Origin: Mesorhabditis belari | Taxonomy: Eukaryota > Nematoda > Chromadorea > Rhabditida > Rhabditidae | Assembly: GCA_958450365.1 (NCBI GenBank) | Contig: CAUEEP010000735.1 | Location: forward strand, 1,982,001 to 2,046,000 | Reading direction: 5' to 3' | Length of the DNA stretch: 64,000 bases | Part shown: in pieces, positions 1 to 11,450 of the stretch | Position numbering within the stretch: position 1 is the first letter of the stretch | Layout: each line of letters starts with the position of its first letter | Notes under the pieces: generated by a model | Told to the model about the DNA's origin: nothing | What the model saw: only the letters and a program-made list of their open reading frames with translations | Database searches by the model: none | Made by a program: the position numbers and the translations under genes

Positions 1-42
1 TAACCGGAATTATATTGTATATTATAAGGTTACGGACTTGCA

Positions 43-215
43 TTCTTTGTTAGAGATCCACTCCAATTAATGGCGCGCTGTTAGAGATCCACTCCACGGG
101 AGGCCTTATATACTCGCTTTATTGGCACAATGGCTGGATACGGTAGTTCATTTAACTTGGGAGGCCTTATATACTCGCTTTGTTAGAGCAATAGCTGGAT
201 ATGGTAGCTGGCGCG
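43..215. repeat. Short imperfect direct repeats
   Basis: Two short motifs each occur twice: GAGATCCACTCCA (51 and 85) and GAGGCCTTATATACTCGCTT (102 and 162). The spacing is irregular. No coding potential or known element is recognised in the first 318 bases. Confidence 0.5.
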
Positions 216-318
216 CTATTAAGTAGAGAGCACGGATCTCTGAAAAAAGAACGGAAGTAGATTACGGAAAAGGGCATACTGTAGGATTATGGTGGGATTA
301 CGGTACAATACTACGTTT

Positions 319-429
319 GGATAACGGTAGGATAACGGTAGGATTACGGTAGGATAACGGTAGGATAACGGTAGGATTACGGTAGGATTACGGTAGGATT
401 ACGGTAGGATAACGGTAGGATTACGGTAA
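319..429. repeat. Minisatellite, 11-bp unit
   Basis: About ten head-to-tail copies of GGATTACGGTA, alternating with the variant GGATAACGGTA. It is not coding. Confidence 0.85.
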
Positions 430-920
430 ATGATAGGATTATTGCTATGATACAGTTTCAGAATGTTCTCTAATGATAAATACACTTTTTCTAGCACTGG
501 ATTCTTCATTTTCTTGTCGGAATAGGTTGTTATCATAAGAAAATGAAAGAATTCACTGTTCCAGAAAGGATTTGTTTCTACTATTACGCACAAAGTGCAC
601 TTTGAAGCTGTTTGCTGAAGCTTGAAGACAAACTAGCTGACGAACTAGACGAACTAACTTCAAAGCTTCAAAAAACTCACCCTCCAGTGTCCATCGTTTA
701 AAAAACATTGTAAATTTTGAAAATTTGAAAGAATTTAGTAAATTGTGTGAATTTTTAGAAAAGTAGAGTAGTTTTTTCGCAAATTTCAGCCAAATTTAGT
801 GAATTTTGGATGATCTTTGGGGAAAAAAGGTGGAAATCAAAAAAATCTTTACCCTTTTAATCCAAAATTTTGATTGGATCAAGGTTGAATGATCAGAAAT
901 CGACTCGAAAAAAGGGGAGA
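430..920. other. AT-rich stretch, no gene seen
   Basis: No splice-compatible coding segment or known repeat was recognised. The open frames here are short and have AT-driven composition. Confidence 0.4.
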
Positions 921-1018
921 GTCTTCTCTTCTTTCTCTTCTCTTCTTTCTCTTCTCTTCTCTTCTTTCTCTTCTCTTCTTTCTCTTCTCTTCTCTTCTTT
1001 CTCTTCTTTCTCTTCTTT
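921..1018. repeat. Polypyrimidine TTCTC-type tract
   Basis: A nearly pure CT tract on the plus strand, built from TTCTC and TTTCTC units. Opposite-strand frames read as Lys/Arg/Glu-rich low complexity and are not believed. Confidence 0.85.
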
Positions 1019-1630
1019 TTCAACTTCTTCTCACAACAGGATTAGAGACTTTTCTGTGAGGGGATTTGAGAAAAACTTTCTCCAAAAAGTTACCCCGAAG
1101 TTTTTTTGTGAATGGTGAAGGTCTGCTTTTGCATTTTAAGCTAAGAATGCAATAAGTGAGGGGTAAAGAAGTGAATTTGAAGATAATTACGCAATTAACT
1201 TGCTTTTGAGATCACTTATGAGGTATTAAAACAGTCGAAAAAGCAAACTTTTTACACGAAATTGCAAAATTTCGAGATTTAAGGATATTTCTGAGTATTC
1301 AGTGCTAATCAGAGCTTTGATAGAGCTTTAATTGTAGTAGAATATGAGCTAATGACGTAGGCATAAAGCTGAAGTAGTTTATGCATTAGTTTATCTAGTG
1401 ACTGAGCAAATTTACAACCCTAACAAGTGAGGCTGAGATGCCCAAATGTCAGTGTTCACATAATCGTCCCTCATCTGACATAGATAAGAGAATGATATCA
1501 AATCAAAGCCATAATATCCGTTATAAAGCTGTCAAGCTGTCATAGCTGTCATAATACTGTCATAATACTTCTAAAGTTAAAATAAAGCAAACACGATCGG
1601 TTAAACATCAAAATAAAATGAAAAAGAAGA
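1019..1630. other. AT-rich stretch, no gene seen
   Basis: No coding exon, RNA gene or repeat family was recognised in this stretch. Confidence 0.4.
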
Positions 1631-1710
1631 GGAAGGGATTGAACCTGAACGAGGAGTCGGTCGCTCGTTTTGAAAACAAGTCTCTTATCCACTAGACCAC
1701 GGGGCCGTGG
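1631..1710 (-). pseudogene. tRNA-derived pseudogene, UCA anticodon loop
   Basis: On the minus strand the sequence has an A-box-like GGTCTAGTGGAT and a good B box, GGTTCAATCCC. Between them is a 5-bp stem (CTTGT/ACGAG) around the 7-base loop TTTCAAA, which would give anticodon UCA. The acceptor stem and the outer T-stem pairs do not match, so this is probably a tRNA-derived relic or SINE head and not a working tRNA. Confidence 0.5.
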
Positions 1711-1899
1711 TGGCAGGCGATTAAAGAAGCTTTATAAAGGGACTGACTCTCGATCTATTTGACCACTTTTTGACGGAATTTAGTCTCAAACTTGTTTGTC
1801 AAATTCATTTTGTAGAATCATTTTATAAAAACGGATAACAGCATTGGAATCAGTGCAAAATTCTGCGTAAAGTCTTCAATACGAGAATCCTTTCCTGAA

Positions 1900-1974
1900 G
1901 CTGATAATCGGAAAGCTGATAATCGGAAAGCTGATAATCGGAAAGCTGATAATCGGAAAGCTGATAATCGGAAA
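1900..1974. repeat. Minisatellite, 15-bp unit x5
   Basis: Five perfect head-to-tail copies of GCTGATAATCGGAAA. Confidence 0.95.
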
Positions 1975-2588
1975 AGTCTGAAAGCAAAATATCTTGGCCA
2001 AATACCAAAGCCAAATATTCTTGTACTCTTTAAAAACCAAAAATCTAAAAATCTGGGATAAAAAAAGACAAGAAGTCCTTCAAATTGTGAGCTTTTTATT
2101 GGTTTATGCTTTTTGTTTCTATAAAAAACAAACTCTTGAGGTTTTTAGAGCGGTAAAACGGCTTTCTTCTCCAAGAATTTGTCAAATTTACCTCATTTTC
2201 TCGTCGTCAAGGCCGTTAGAATGGAAATTTTGGGATTTTTCTTTGAGAAAAACTCCTTGAAAAGCACAATAGGTGATCAAAATTTGGGAAAAGACTCAAA
2301 AACCTCAAGTTTAGTTCATTTTGTTCAAATTTTTGTGGAGAAAAACAGAAACTTTTGAGTTTTGAGTGGTTTTTTAAAGAAAAATAGGGAAAGATTTTCA
2401 AAAAATTGTCAAATTTCAATGTTTTTGTGAAGTTTTAGATTAAAAGCTTCAGAATTTTAGTGAGATTTTTCATTGAAAAGTCTTCAAATAACATTTTCTC
2501 TATAGTATTTGTGGTTAACAGCTTAACAGCTTAACGGTAACGGTAACGGGAATGGTTTTTTTTACTCTTTTTTGATTTCTTTTCAATC
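1975..2588. other. AT-rich stretch, no gene seen
   Basis: An 88-codon frame (1994-2260) is open here but has no recognisable domain, splice context or codon bias. Nothing else was recognised. Confidence 0.35.
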
Positions 2589-3109
2589 TATTGGGTTGGG
2601 GAGAATGAGTCGGCGCCAAACTTTAAAGGGACTTTTTGCACACATAAAGCCTTCTTTAAACATACGTTTGGTTTCATCAAAAGGATCCACTATTTCTCTA
2701 CAAAATCACTTTTGAGAGATTCCACAAAGCTTTTCTTTCGTGGAGTTTATGAACTTCGAAACGCAGCTGGTTAAAATGGCAAAGAGTCCGACTCATCATT
2801 TGAACAGTTTCTTTCACATAAACCTTCTTTGGTGTTTATATAAAAAAGATAGAGCACATTCAATTACTTAAGTTGCCAAATTTGCAGGAAGATCCCACCA
2901 ATGGTTTTTTCTAGATCACAGTTTGTAGTTTTTGTGAAAAAATGGCTTTTTCTTGAGCGGAGGCGCTGTTTGAATTTTCTTTTAAATGTCATTTTGTAGA
3001 GAATTAGTTAACCATTCTACTCCTAACAAATTATTATTTGACGAAGTCGAATAGAAGTTTTAGACATTTTTTTTCATTTTCGGCGCCGACTCATTCTCCC
3101 CAACCCAAT
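2589..3109. mobile_element. MITE with 28-bp TIRs
   Basis: The ends are inverted copies of TTGGGTTGGGGAGAATGAG followed by TCGGCGCC, with TA at both borders. The 520-bp interior has no transposase. The ends and the TA target suggest a non-autonomous Tc1/mariner-type element. Its right border abuts the mariner relic that begins at about 3111. Confidence 0.8.
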
Positions 3110-3269
3110 ATTAGGTGGTTCGGATATAAACAAGCGTTGCTAAACTTATTGTTGTGAGAGAAGCTTTTAAAATATTTCTTTCTGTATTTCTTTCTGTATT
3201 TAAAAAGTACGTTATCTTGTGTATATTTGGAATCTTTTAAAATGGATAATTTCTTATTTTTAAGATCTT

Positions 3270-3616
3270 TTTTTCTTGCTTTAGATGATCGACTTCAAAT
3301 ATGGCAAGTTCGCGTCTATTTTACTTATCAATAAGCCTACTTTACGAATTCAAACCAGGCAAAACGCGGAATCCCATTGAGATTTGGGACAAGGCTTTGG
3401 GAATAATGTATTGTCCGAAAGCCAATGCCAAGCCTGGCTCCAACGCTTTCGCTTTCGCTTTTTTCTTGCTTTAGATAACCGACTTCAAATATATCAAGTT
3501 TGCGTCTACTTTACTTATCAATAAGCCTACTTTACGACTTTAAACTGGGCGAAACAGTCGCGGAATCCCATTAAGGTTTGGTCAAAGCATTTGGGAATGG
3601 TGTATTGTTCGAAAGC
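3270..3616. repeat. 155-bp tandem-like duplication in mariner
   Basis: The segments 3270-3424 and 3461-3616 are near-identical direct repeats, sharing for example CTTATCAATAAGCCTACTTT. They lie inside the mariner relic and probably arose by internal duplication. Confidence 0.75.
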
Positions 3617-4019
3617 CAAACAAGTTCCCTTAAGCAAATCCGACAAAAGAGCAGGATTTCCTTTGTCATTAAATTTTAGATCCTTTAAAAACATCTACAA
3701 AGAGCTGGCTTCTTTAAGGAAAGGTTCGAATTGAGATTTAAAATTGGGAGAATTGAGACTAAAATAAATTGGAATCGATTCTAAAACCAAGATAAACTTT
3801 GTTGATCAAAAATTTCTCTAGAAATGACTAAAGTAACAATAAGTTTATTAAGTATTAAAGAATAAAATCAGCTTTTCAAGTCAGTTTCAAGGGGCTTGAT
3901 TGGGCTAATCAATTCTGAGAAAAAAAAACTCTTAAATCAAGCTCACCTTTTTCTCAGTTTAGCTGCTGTTTCAGTAAAATAATGGTTGGACGGGATGTAT
4001 TAGGTTGTTCGGGTTTAAA

Positions 4020-4635
4020 CCAGAGGAACACTCTGGTCGACCATGGCCTCCTCGTCGACCTCAAACGGTAGACAACGATATTTTGAAGGCTGCAATCGAA
4101 TTGGATCCATGTCAAACGACGCGTGAACTTGCTCAACAGTTTCTATGTTCAAATTCTACTATTGATGAGCATCTCCACACCAATGGAAAGGCGATCAGAT
4201 GCAGGAAATGGCTTCCTCACAAGTTAAGCAGTGCAAACAAGGCTTCACGGGTCGCTATTACCGAAATCCTCATCCGCCACGCTAAAGATCATGGCTTTTT
4301 GATTCTCTCGTTACTGGAGATGAGAAGTGGATTCATTTCGATAATACTATTCGAAAACGGCAATGGCTAGGACCAGGAGAACGGTCAAATTCGACTGTGA
4401 AACCGGACATTCATGGGAAAAAGGTCATGCTCGCAGTATGGTGGAATAACAAGGGCCTTGTGTATATGGAGCTTCAATCGATGGCTGCAATCGAATCGGA
4501 TCCATGTCAAACGACGCGTGAACTTGCTCAAAAGCTTCTATATTCAAATTCTACTATTAATGAGCATCTCCATGCCATTGGAAAAACGATCAGATGCGGG
4601 AAATGGCTTCCTCACGAGTTAAGCAGTGCAAACGC
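4020..4635 (+). pseudogene. Mariner transposase, broken
   Basis: Plus-strand frames contain mariner transposase pieces. First comes an N-terminal helix-turn-helix region with DPCQTTRELAQ and KWLPHKLS (4085-4235). After a frameshift comes the first part of the DD34D catalytic domain, VTGDEKWIHFDNTIRKRQW then KPDIHGKKVMLAVWW (about 4310-4460). The HTH piece then repeats (DPCQTTRELAQKLLYSNS, 4483-4630). The second and third catalytic acidic residues are missing, so the element cannot encode an active enzyme. Confidence 0.85.
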
Positions 4636-4672
4636 TCGTTTATATCCGAACAACCTAATATTTCTTCTAATC

Positions 4673-5228
4673 TATATACTTTATTAGGCAAATCAATAAG
4701 TGAATGATAAAGAAAGCTCGTAAAAAGAAGAAAATGAACTGAAAAAAAATTCTTTGCAAGCGCTCTTTAAATAGTTTTCTTTTTCACCATGGGAAGGGTT
4801 ACGGTATTCTCCACGTTTTAGCGCGCAGAAAGTCGTCAAACATCCAACGAAAGTCGTCAAACGTCTTCAAAATGTTATAACTTTTTTCTGAGTTGACCAA
4901 TTAATACAATTTTGGTCTCAAAATGACCGCAAACAACATTTTGACAAAGTCTACTCGCTGACTTTTCCCAATTTCTTTGTTATCATCGATTAGTGGAGGG
5001 CCAAATGCCCTTTAGGAATTAGGAAAAGTGAGTTTGGCTGTTTCTATGTAAAATTGTTCGATTTTTTTGCTAAAATGCTATTTTAAATTAACTGCTTCAA
5101 ATTAGCTTCAAACGATTAGCTCTTTTCTCTTGTTGAAGAGATTTAAAGGCTTAAAGGCTTGTTTAAAGGCTTAAAGGCTTGTTTAAAGGCTAGTCCCCAT
5201 TTCTTGCATCTAATCTTACACCATCAAG
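4673..5228. other. No gene seen
   Basis: AT-rich sequence with a short AAAGGCTT repeat at 5142-5192. No coding or RNA feature was recognised. Confidence 0.4.
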
Positions 5229-5230
5229 CT

Positions 5231-5713
5231 GGTTCCTTATCTCTCTAAATTTGGTTCCTTATCTCTCTAACCTTGGTGCCTTATCTCTCTAAATTTAGTT
5301 CCTTATCTCCCTAAATTTGGTTCCTTATCGCTACAAATTGGGTTCCTTATCTCTAGATTTGGTTCCTTATCTCCCTAAATTTGGTTCCTTATCGCTACAA
5401 ATTGGGTTCCTTATCTCTAAATTTGGTTCCTTATCTCCCTAAATTTGGTTCCTTATCTCTCTAACCTTGGTGCCTTATCTCTCTAAATTTAGTTCCTTAT
5501 CTCTCTAGATTTGGTTCCTTATCGCTACAAATTTGGTTCCTTATCTCTAAATTTGGTTCCTTATCTCTCTAACCTTGGTGCCTTATCTCCCTAAATTTGG
5601 TTCCTTATCGCTACAAATTGGGTTCCTTATCTCTAGATTTGATTCCCTATCCCCACGAATTTGGTTCCTTATCTCTCTGAATTTCGTTCCTTATCTCTCT
5701 AGATTTGGTTCCT
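5231..5713. repeat. Minisatellite, ~22-bp TTCCTTATC unit
   Basis: About 22 diverged copies of a unit like GGTTCCTTATCTCTCTAAAT. The same unit recurs as a short array at about 26705-26910. Confidence 0.9.
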
Positions 5714-6396
5714 ACTTACACTAAGCTTACACCAAGCATAGCTTAACAAAGCATAGCTTAACAAAGCATAGCTTAACAAAACCAAAAACCTTTATAAACT
5801 ATTTGAAAACTGAACTCACTTTCTTTGAATCTCATTTTGCTCATTCAACTCTTCGCTAGTCAATAAAAATTTCCAGATTTAGCAAAAGGAGAAGTAAGGA
5901 TTTTAATTTGAAAAACTTGTACTCTCCGTTTGTTTTAAATGTTGAGTGTTGAAAAGTGTTGAAAAATATTTTTCTCATCAAAAAAGAAAATCGCACGAAA
6001 GGTCACTTTTATCTCTTTTTATTGTTTTTTTGGATTTTGTGCACTGATTTTCTGTACATTCACAAAAATAGAAAAGTTTTAATTGAGATTTTTCACTTTT
6101 CGATGCATCCTGTTTTTCTGAGTGGAAACATTTTTCTGATTTGTGGTCAAGCAGGGGATTTTGAGTTGAGAGAGAATTTCTCTATGATCATATTATCAAA
6201 AAGAAAAGAGACAGACAACCTTGGCAATCCGTCAATTTATTGTTTTCGAGTTTTTGTTTAGATTATTTGGGGATAAAGATCTTGTCATCGTCTGGCTTGG
6301 ATGCACAATAATACCTGAGGGCGCGGTTTAGGGGAATTTCAAACAGATTCAAACAGATTCAAACAGATTCAAACAGATCCAATATTTCAAACAGAT
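5714..6396. other. No gene seen
   Basis: Contains short direct repeats (AAAGCATAGCTTAAC at 5735-5780; TTCAAACAGA at 6340-6385). A 101-codon open frame at 5956-6261 is Phe/Leu-rich, with no signature or splice support, and is treated as chance. Confidence 0.35.
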
Positions 6397-6747
6397 CCAA
6401 ATCCTTATCAGATCAAAGTCTTATCGAATCTTCTCAAATAGCTTATCAAGGCTTCGTTAAACAAAGCTTGAAACAAGTTAGACCAATTCCAAGCCGAGCC
6501 CAATTCCACCTTCGTTTTCTCAGCCGTTTCTCAGCCAATCGTTTTGAAATTTTGTCTACAAATAGAAATCGACATTATCATCTTGTAGACAAAATTTCAG
6601 AGCAATCGGTTAAGAAACGGCTGAGAAAACGAAGGTGGAATTAGGCTCGGCTTGGAATTGGTCTAACTTGTTTCAAGCTTTGTTTAACGAAGCCTTGATA
6701 AGCTATTTGATAAGATTCGATAAGGCTTTGATCTGATAAGGATTTGG
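6397..6747. repeat. Long foldback (inverted repeat)
   Basis: Arms of about 170 bp are near-perfect reverse complements around a short centre (about 6555-6590). The left arm starts CCAAATCCTTATCAGATCAA and the right arm ends with its complement. No coding sequence is present. This is probably a foldback or MITE-type element. Confidence 0.85.
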
Positions 6748-6898
6748 ATTTAATAAAGCTTGTCTATACGATGGTAGCTGCAGTCTGGTCTACTCAAGTA
6801 GCTATAGTTTTGCTTCCGGTTTGAGGCACAGTACTGTCCATTGTAGGTGCTACTAATAACCCTAGTAGATCCATTTAAATGCCATAGAAACTATGTTC

Positions 6899-7330
6899 TT
6901 ACCGTAAATACTGTAATAGTATCCCACTCCCTTCGTACAGTCGTGTAGTCGCAAAAGTTTTGGTCTTTGGTTCGTCTTTGGTATCAAAAAATAGCCCTGA
7001 ATTTCAGCTATTGATACCTATACGAGCATTGTAGCATAAACCAGTGTCCAGAAAATCTCGTTCAAAGCTAGACTACGCAACGATCGGCACCGTCATTATG
7101 GGGGTGGGGAGTGTTGCGTGGTCTAGCTTTGAACGAGTTCTTCTCGACACTGGTTTATGCTACAATGTGCGCTTAGGTATCAAAAAATAGCCCTGAATTT
7201 CAGCTATTTTTTGATACCTATACGAGCATTGTAGCTTAAACCAGTGTCGAGAAAAACACGTTCAAAGCTAGACTACGCAATGCTCCGCACCGTCATTATG
7301 GGGCTGGGGTACTATTACATATTTACGGTA
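6899..7330. mobile_element. MITE family 2 copy (TACCGTAAATACTG ends)
   Basis: Bounded by TTACCGTAAATACTGTAATA and an inverted partner ending ATATTTACGGTA. The centre contains several inverted modules (GGCTATTTTTTGATACC; ACCAGTGTCGAGAAAA) and is internally duplicated, so this copy is longer than those at 42054 and 55106. Confidence 0.75.
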
Positions 7331-7468
7331 GTTACTATGTTACTTAGCTCTTTGGAACGAGTACAAAATTTTAAGGCTTATTGTAATATATTGCAAAGTA
7401 CTGCAAGTAGAGCTAAGTCAAATTTAGCTTATCCAGCTTTGCTTTGACTTAGTTTTGTCTGTGAAAAA

Positions 7469-7545
7469 TAAGTAAGTAAGTAAGTAAGTAATAAACAAGT
7501 AAGTAAATAAGTAAGTAAGTAAAAATAAGCAACAAAAATAAGTAA
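7469..7545. repeat. AAGT-type microsatellite
   Basis: A run of AAGT/AAGTAAAT tetranucleotides with interruptions. Confidence 0.85.
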
Positions 7546-8390
7546 GATTCTAATATTCAAAGAAAACTTTCGAGTTATCAATATTGAGAAATCGTACGTG
7601 CAAAAAGTTTACATTGCTCAGGCAAACAGTTTTTTTTTGTGAGATATGCAAATCACAGAAAGGAATGCGGTCAGAGCCTTTTGTTGATGTTCATGAAGGA
7701 AAAGAAACGGGGACTAGCCTTTAAACAAATCTCTTAAACAAGAAAAAAGAGCTAATCGTTTGACCTCGTCCCAAGAAAAGATTCAATGATCATCTAAGAT
7801 GATTGAAGTAAGAAAACAGTGTACAATTTGCAAACAGTGCTTTCAAAAGGGAGATTCTGATTGTTGTTGAATTGCTGAAATGTTTATCAGTCAAATTAAG
7901 CATTTAGTCAGCCGATACTCATAAACTTCAACCACCTGTGGGTATTGATTGTTGTACTGTGTTGAGTACATTAGTTGATTGGGATAGATTGGCTAAAATC
8001 TAGCATATTCTTCAATTTGTGCTCAGAAAATGGTGCACTTGTCTTGAATCAACGAATTGAACACAAAAATAAACATGAGCAAGTCTTATATGCATAATCC
8101 AATGAAGAAATAATTATCTTCTTATTCAATGAGGAAATAATTATCTTATTATAATTCTCTCTTCTAGTCTAAACAGTTTTAAATTTAACTGTTCTAACTT
8201 CTAACAATCTAACAATCTAACAAGCTGTTCTAGCACTTCATAATCTCTTGAAAAGGGTGAAAAGTTCTAAATGAGATCATGATATTAGAGCTTGATCAGA
8301 TTGAATAAGGATTCCGAATCCATTCATAACTTTACTAGCATGACTCTGTAAAGATATCTGACATCGAAGCTAAATCCCTTAGCATTAGAA
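7546..8390. other. No gene seen
   Basis: AT-rich, non-repetitive sequence. No exon, RNA gene or element was recognised. Confidence 0.4.
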
Positions 8391-9160
8391 GGCTTTAGAA
8401 GACTTTAGAAGACTTTAGAAGACTTTAAAAGGCTTTAGAAGGCTTTAAAAGGCTTTAAAAGGCTTTAGAATGCTTTAGAAAGCTTTGGAAAGCTTTAGAA
8501 GACTTTGGGAGGCTTTAGAAGACTTTGGGAGGCTTTAGAATGCTTTAGAATGCTTTAGAAGGCTTTAGAAGGCTTTAGAAGGTCTTTAGAAAACTTTAGA
8601 CGGTTTTAGAAGGCTTTAGAAAGCTTTAGAAGGCTTTAGAAGGCTTTAGAAGGCTTTAAAATGCTTTAGAACGCTTTAGAAAGCTTTAGAAAGCTTTAGA
8701 AGGCTTTAGAAAGCTTTAGAATGCTTTAGAAGGCTTTAGAAAGCTTTAGAAGGCTTTAGAAGGCTTTAAAAGGCTTTAAAAGGCTTTAGAATGCTTTAGA
8801 AAGCTTTGGAAAGCTTTAGAAGACTTTGGTAGGCTTTAGAATGCTTTAGAAAGCTTTAGAAAGCTTTAGAAAGCTTTAGAAGGCTTTAGAAGGCTTTAGA
8901 AGGTCTTTAGAAAACTTTAGACGGATTTAGAAGGCTTTAGAAAGCTTTAGAAGGCTTTAGAAGGCTTTAGAAGGCTTTAAAATGCTTTAGAACGCTTTAG
9001 AAAGCTTTAGAAAGCTTTAGAAGGCTTTAGAAAGCTTTAGAAGACTTTAGAAGGCTTTAGAAGGCTTTAGAAGGCTTTAGAAGACTTTACAAGGCTTTAG
9101 AAGACTTTAGAAGACTTTAGAAGGCTTTAAAAGGCTTTAGAAGTCTTTAGAAAGCTTTAG
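8391..9160. repeat. Minisatellite, 10-bp GGCTTTAGAA unit
   Basis: About 77 copies of GGCTTTAGAA with point variants (AAGCTTTAGAA, GACTTTGGGA). Larger blocks are repeated inside the array: the GGTCTTTAGAAAACTTTAGA block near 8580 recurs near 8900, suggesting higher-order duplication. Confidence 0.95.
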
Positions 9161-10040
9161 ATCAACTCTACAGAGTTGGGGCTCGATAAAAGTTCACAAG
9201 TTTTAACAATATACGGATGTTTTGTTTCTAACTAGATTTTGTCTTCGTTTTCTAATGTTTTTTTGGTTTCAGCACAAGTACAACCAACATTGACTCAATA
9301 TTTTTGAAATTAGAAGAAATAATTTGGATTCTCTCTGAGTATCTAAAAAGATAGTGAATTTAAAGAAAAAATTTTCTTCCTCTTTCAACTTTTTCTTTGA
9401 CAACTTTGTATTTTGAAACTATTTCAAAAATGGATTTGTGAAAAGAGATTTTTCACACCTTTTCCCGTATCACTTTTGTCAATCTAATCTTAAATTTGAA
9501 CCAATCATACAAGTTTTTTGTGTTTCTATGAAGCGTCACTCGTTTTCCCGGAGATTTTTTTAATGGAAATGGCCTTGACGAAGTAAATGAGTGCACTGCT
9601 TTTTGTTTTGTCTTTTCTTTGATTCTGTTTTGAGACTCAATGTAATCCTATTACAAAATAGTTAATTTTAAGGGGTTTAGAACAAGCATACAATAATTAA
9701 AAAGTGATCAGAAGAAATGAAAATCATTGAAGTTGAAAATTTATTAGAGAAATGTTTGATCGCAATGTGCTCAATGAATGAAATTACTAGAAATTTGTCT
9801 AGCTTGCTAGTTTTTAATTGTATAATACAATTGAAAAAAAATAATAGGTTGAACTGGACGTTATATCTAGTTCTTTATTGTACTCTTTGCACTTTAATTA
9901 CTAACTGGTTTGCAAATTACGAAAGAAAGCTACAAAGATACAGAGATATGAGATTATGAGCCAGTGATTCCTAAGTCAGTTACCGTAACATCTACTAATT
10001 TTAAGCTAAAGAACGTTAGTTTATAAGGACAGAAGATTTG
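9161..10040. other. Spacer between two sister arrays
   Basis: The first ~115 bases (9161-9275, CTCGATAAAAGTTCACAAGT and following) are repeated after the second array at about 10567-10680, so array plus flank was duplicated as a block. An 80-codon frame at 9717-9959 has no recognisable domain and is not believed. Confidence 0.6.
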
Positions 10041-10566
10041 CTTTAGAATGTTTTAGAAGGCTTTAGAAGGCTTTAGAAGACTTTAGAAGGCTTTAGACGG
10101 ATTTAGAAAGCTTTAGAAAGCTTTAGAAGGCTTTAGAAGGCTTTGAAAGGCTTTAGAAGGCTTTAGACGGATTTAGAAGGCTTTAGAAGGCTTTAGAAGG
10201 CTTTAGAAGACTTTAGAAAGCTTTAGAAAGCTTTAGAAGGCTTTAGAAGGCTTTGAAAGGCTTTAGAATGTTTTAGAATGCTTTAGAAGGCTTTAGAAGG
10301 CTTTAGAAGACTTTAGAAGGCTTTAGACGGATTTAGAAGGCTTTAGAAGGCTTTAGAAGGCTTTAGAAGGCTTTGAAAGGCTTTAGAATGTTTTAGAAGG
10401 CTTTAGAATGCTTTAGACGGATTTAGAAGGCTTTAGAAAGCTTTAGAAGGCTTTAGAAGGCTGTAAAAAGCTTTAGAAGGCTTTAAAATGCTTTAGAAGG
10501 CTTTAGAAGGCTTTAGAAGACTTTGGAAGACTTTAAAAGACTTTAGAAGGCTTTAGAAGGCTTTAG
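10041..10566. repeat. Minisatellite, 10-bp GGCTTTAGAA unit (second array)
   Basis: About 52 copies of the same unit as at 8391-9160, followed by the same flanking sequence. Interruptions such as GACGGATTTAGAA occur periodically. Confidence 0.95.
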
Positions 10567-10707
10567 ATCAACTCTACAAAGTTGGGGCTCGATAAAAGTT
10601 CACAAGTTTTAACAATACACGGATAAGTTTTGCTTCTAACTAGGTTTTTTCTTCGTTTTCTAATGTTTTTTGTTTGGATGTTGAACAATGAGAAACTACA
10701 GAGGAAA

Positions 10708-10857
10708 CAAGTGAATTCAGGTCAAAAGCCAATTCTCACCAAGGCCGCCTGTACAATGACGGAATATCAAGTTCCTTTTCAAGGATATGTGTCGTCAAAA
10801 TGTGCTCGGATCACAGAAAATGAGCTGAATTGGGTGAATAGACAAAAAAATACGTAA
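10708..10857 (+). CDS. Possible isolated exon, function unknown
   Basis: A plus-strand frame ends at TAA (10855-10857) and contains a stretch less AT-rich than its surroundings: RKQVNSGQKPILTKAACTM, then TEYQVPFQGYVSSKCARIT. A possible acceptor (ACTACAG) precedes it at about 10702-10708. I found no convincing partner exons and recognise no family. It could be the last exon of a decayed gene or chance. Confidence 0.2.
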   Translation, partial: QVNSGQKPILTKAACTMTEYQVPFQGYVSSKCARITENELNWVNRQKNT

Positions 10858-11299
10858 TCAAAATCTCAAATCTTGAGATTTCTACGAAACTCAAAAATAA
10901 AAATTGATTGTAACTTTTGAAATAGGTAAATTTCCAGTAGAAATTACAAATTTTAGGGTTTTTGATAGTTCAGTAATGGGAAAAATATAAATTTAACAAA
11001 ATTCCATTCAATTGAAATTTTCTAATTTTGTTGGAAAGGAAAAGTTTGCAAACGGGTTTCTCAAATTGGGGAAATTTTTGGAAGTAAAGGAAAGTAAAGA
11101 GGTTTTCCCGTAAAAGTTAATTGACATTTACAAAAGTTAGCTGATCAATTTGGATTTTTCGGGAAAGATCAAGTTCAAATCGTTGATTGGATGATCAGTG
11201 AAAAGATGATGAAAGAGAAAAAGATCAAATATCAGTTATCGATACAAATCGAGAGTTATAGTAATAAAGAAGTGAAGGAATTGACAAGAAAAGGTAGGT
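10858..11299. other. No gene seen
   Basis: AT-rich sequence without recognisable features. Confidence 0.4.
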
Positions 11300-11385
11300 T
11301 TTGGAGAGGAGATTGAACACTTGATCTTTTTCTTTACAAGAACATGCTCTAACCACTGAGCAATGCGGTATCTTGGCTTGCCAGA
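11300..11385 (-). pseudogene. tRNA-derived pseudogene, GTA-type loop
   Basis: On the minus strand there is an A box (GCTCAGTGGTTAG) and a B box (GTGTTCAATCTCC). The loop between reads TTGTAAA, which would give a Tyr-type GTA anticodon. The stems are poorly paired. A second, more broken copy is at about 11640-11725 next to the same flanking sequence, so a short segment has been duplicated. Confidence 0.5.
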
Positions 11386-11399
11386 GAGAGGGAAAGACA

Positions 11400-11414
11400 A
11401 GAGGGAAGAAGAAA

Positions 11415-11445
<31 letters not shown>

Positions 11446-11450
11446 TGAAT
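11400..11450. repeat. GAAA/GAAT microsatellite
   Basis: A short tract of AAAG then AATG tetranucleotides. Confidence 0.7.

Larger units (their letters stand above)
3111..4672. mobile_element. Degenerate mariner element
   Basis: The left end begins TTAGGTGGTTCGGATATAAA and the right end is its inverted match (TTTATATCCGAACAACCTAA), both next to TA. The interior holds a broken mariner transposase on the plus strand (4020-4635) and a 155-bp direct duplication at 3270-3424/3461-3616. Another copy of the terminal motif TTAGGTTGTTCGG occurs internally at about 4002. Confidence 0.8.

Noticed and set aside
796..1118. Lys/Glu-rich and Ser/Phe-rich ORFs on opposite strands
   Set aside because: Low-complexity CT/GA tract.
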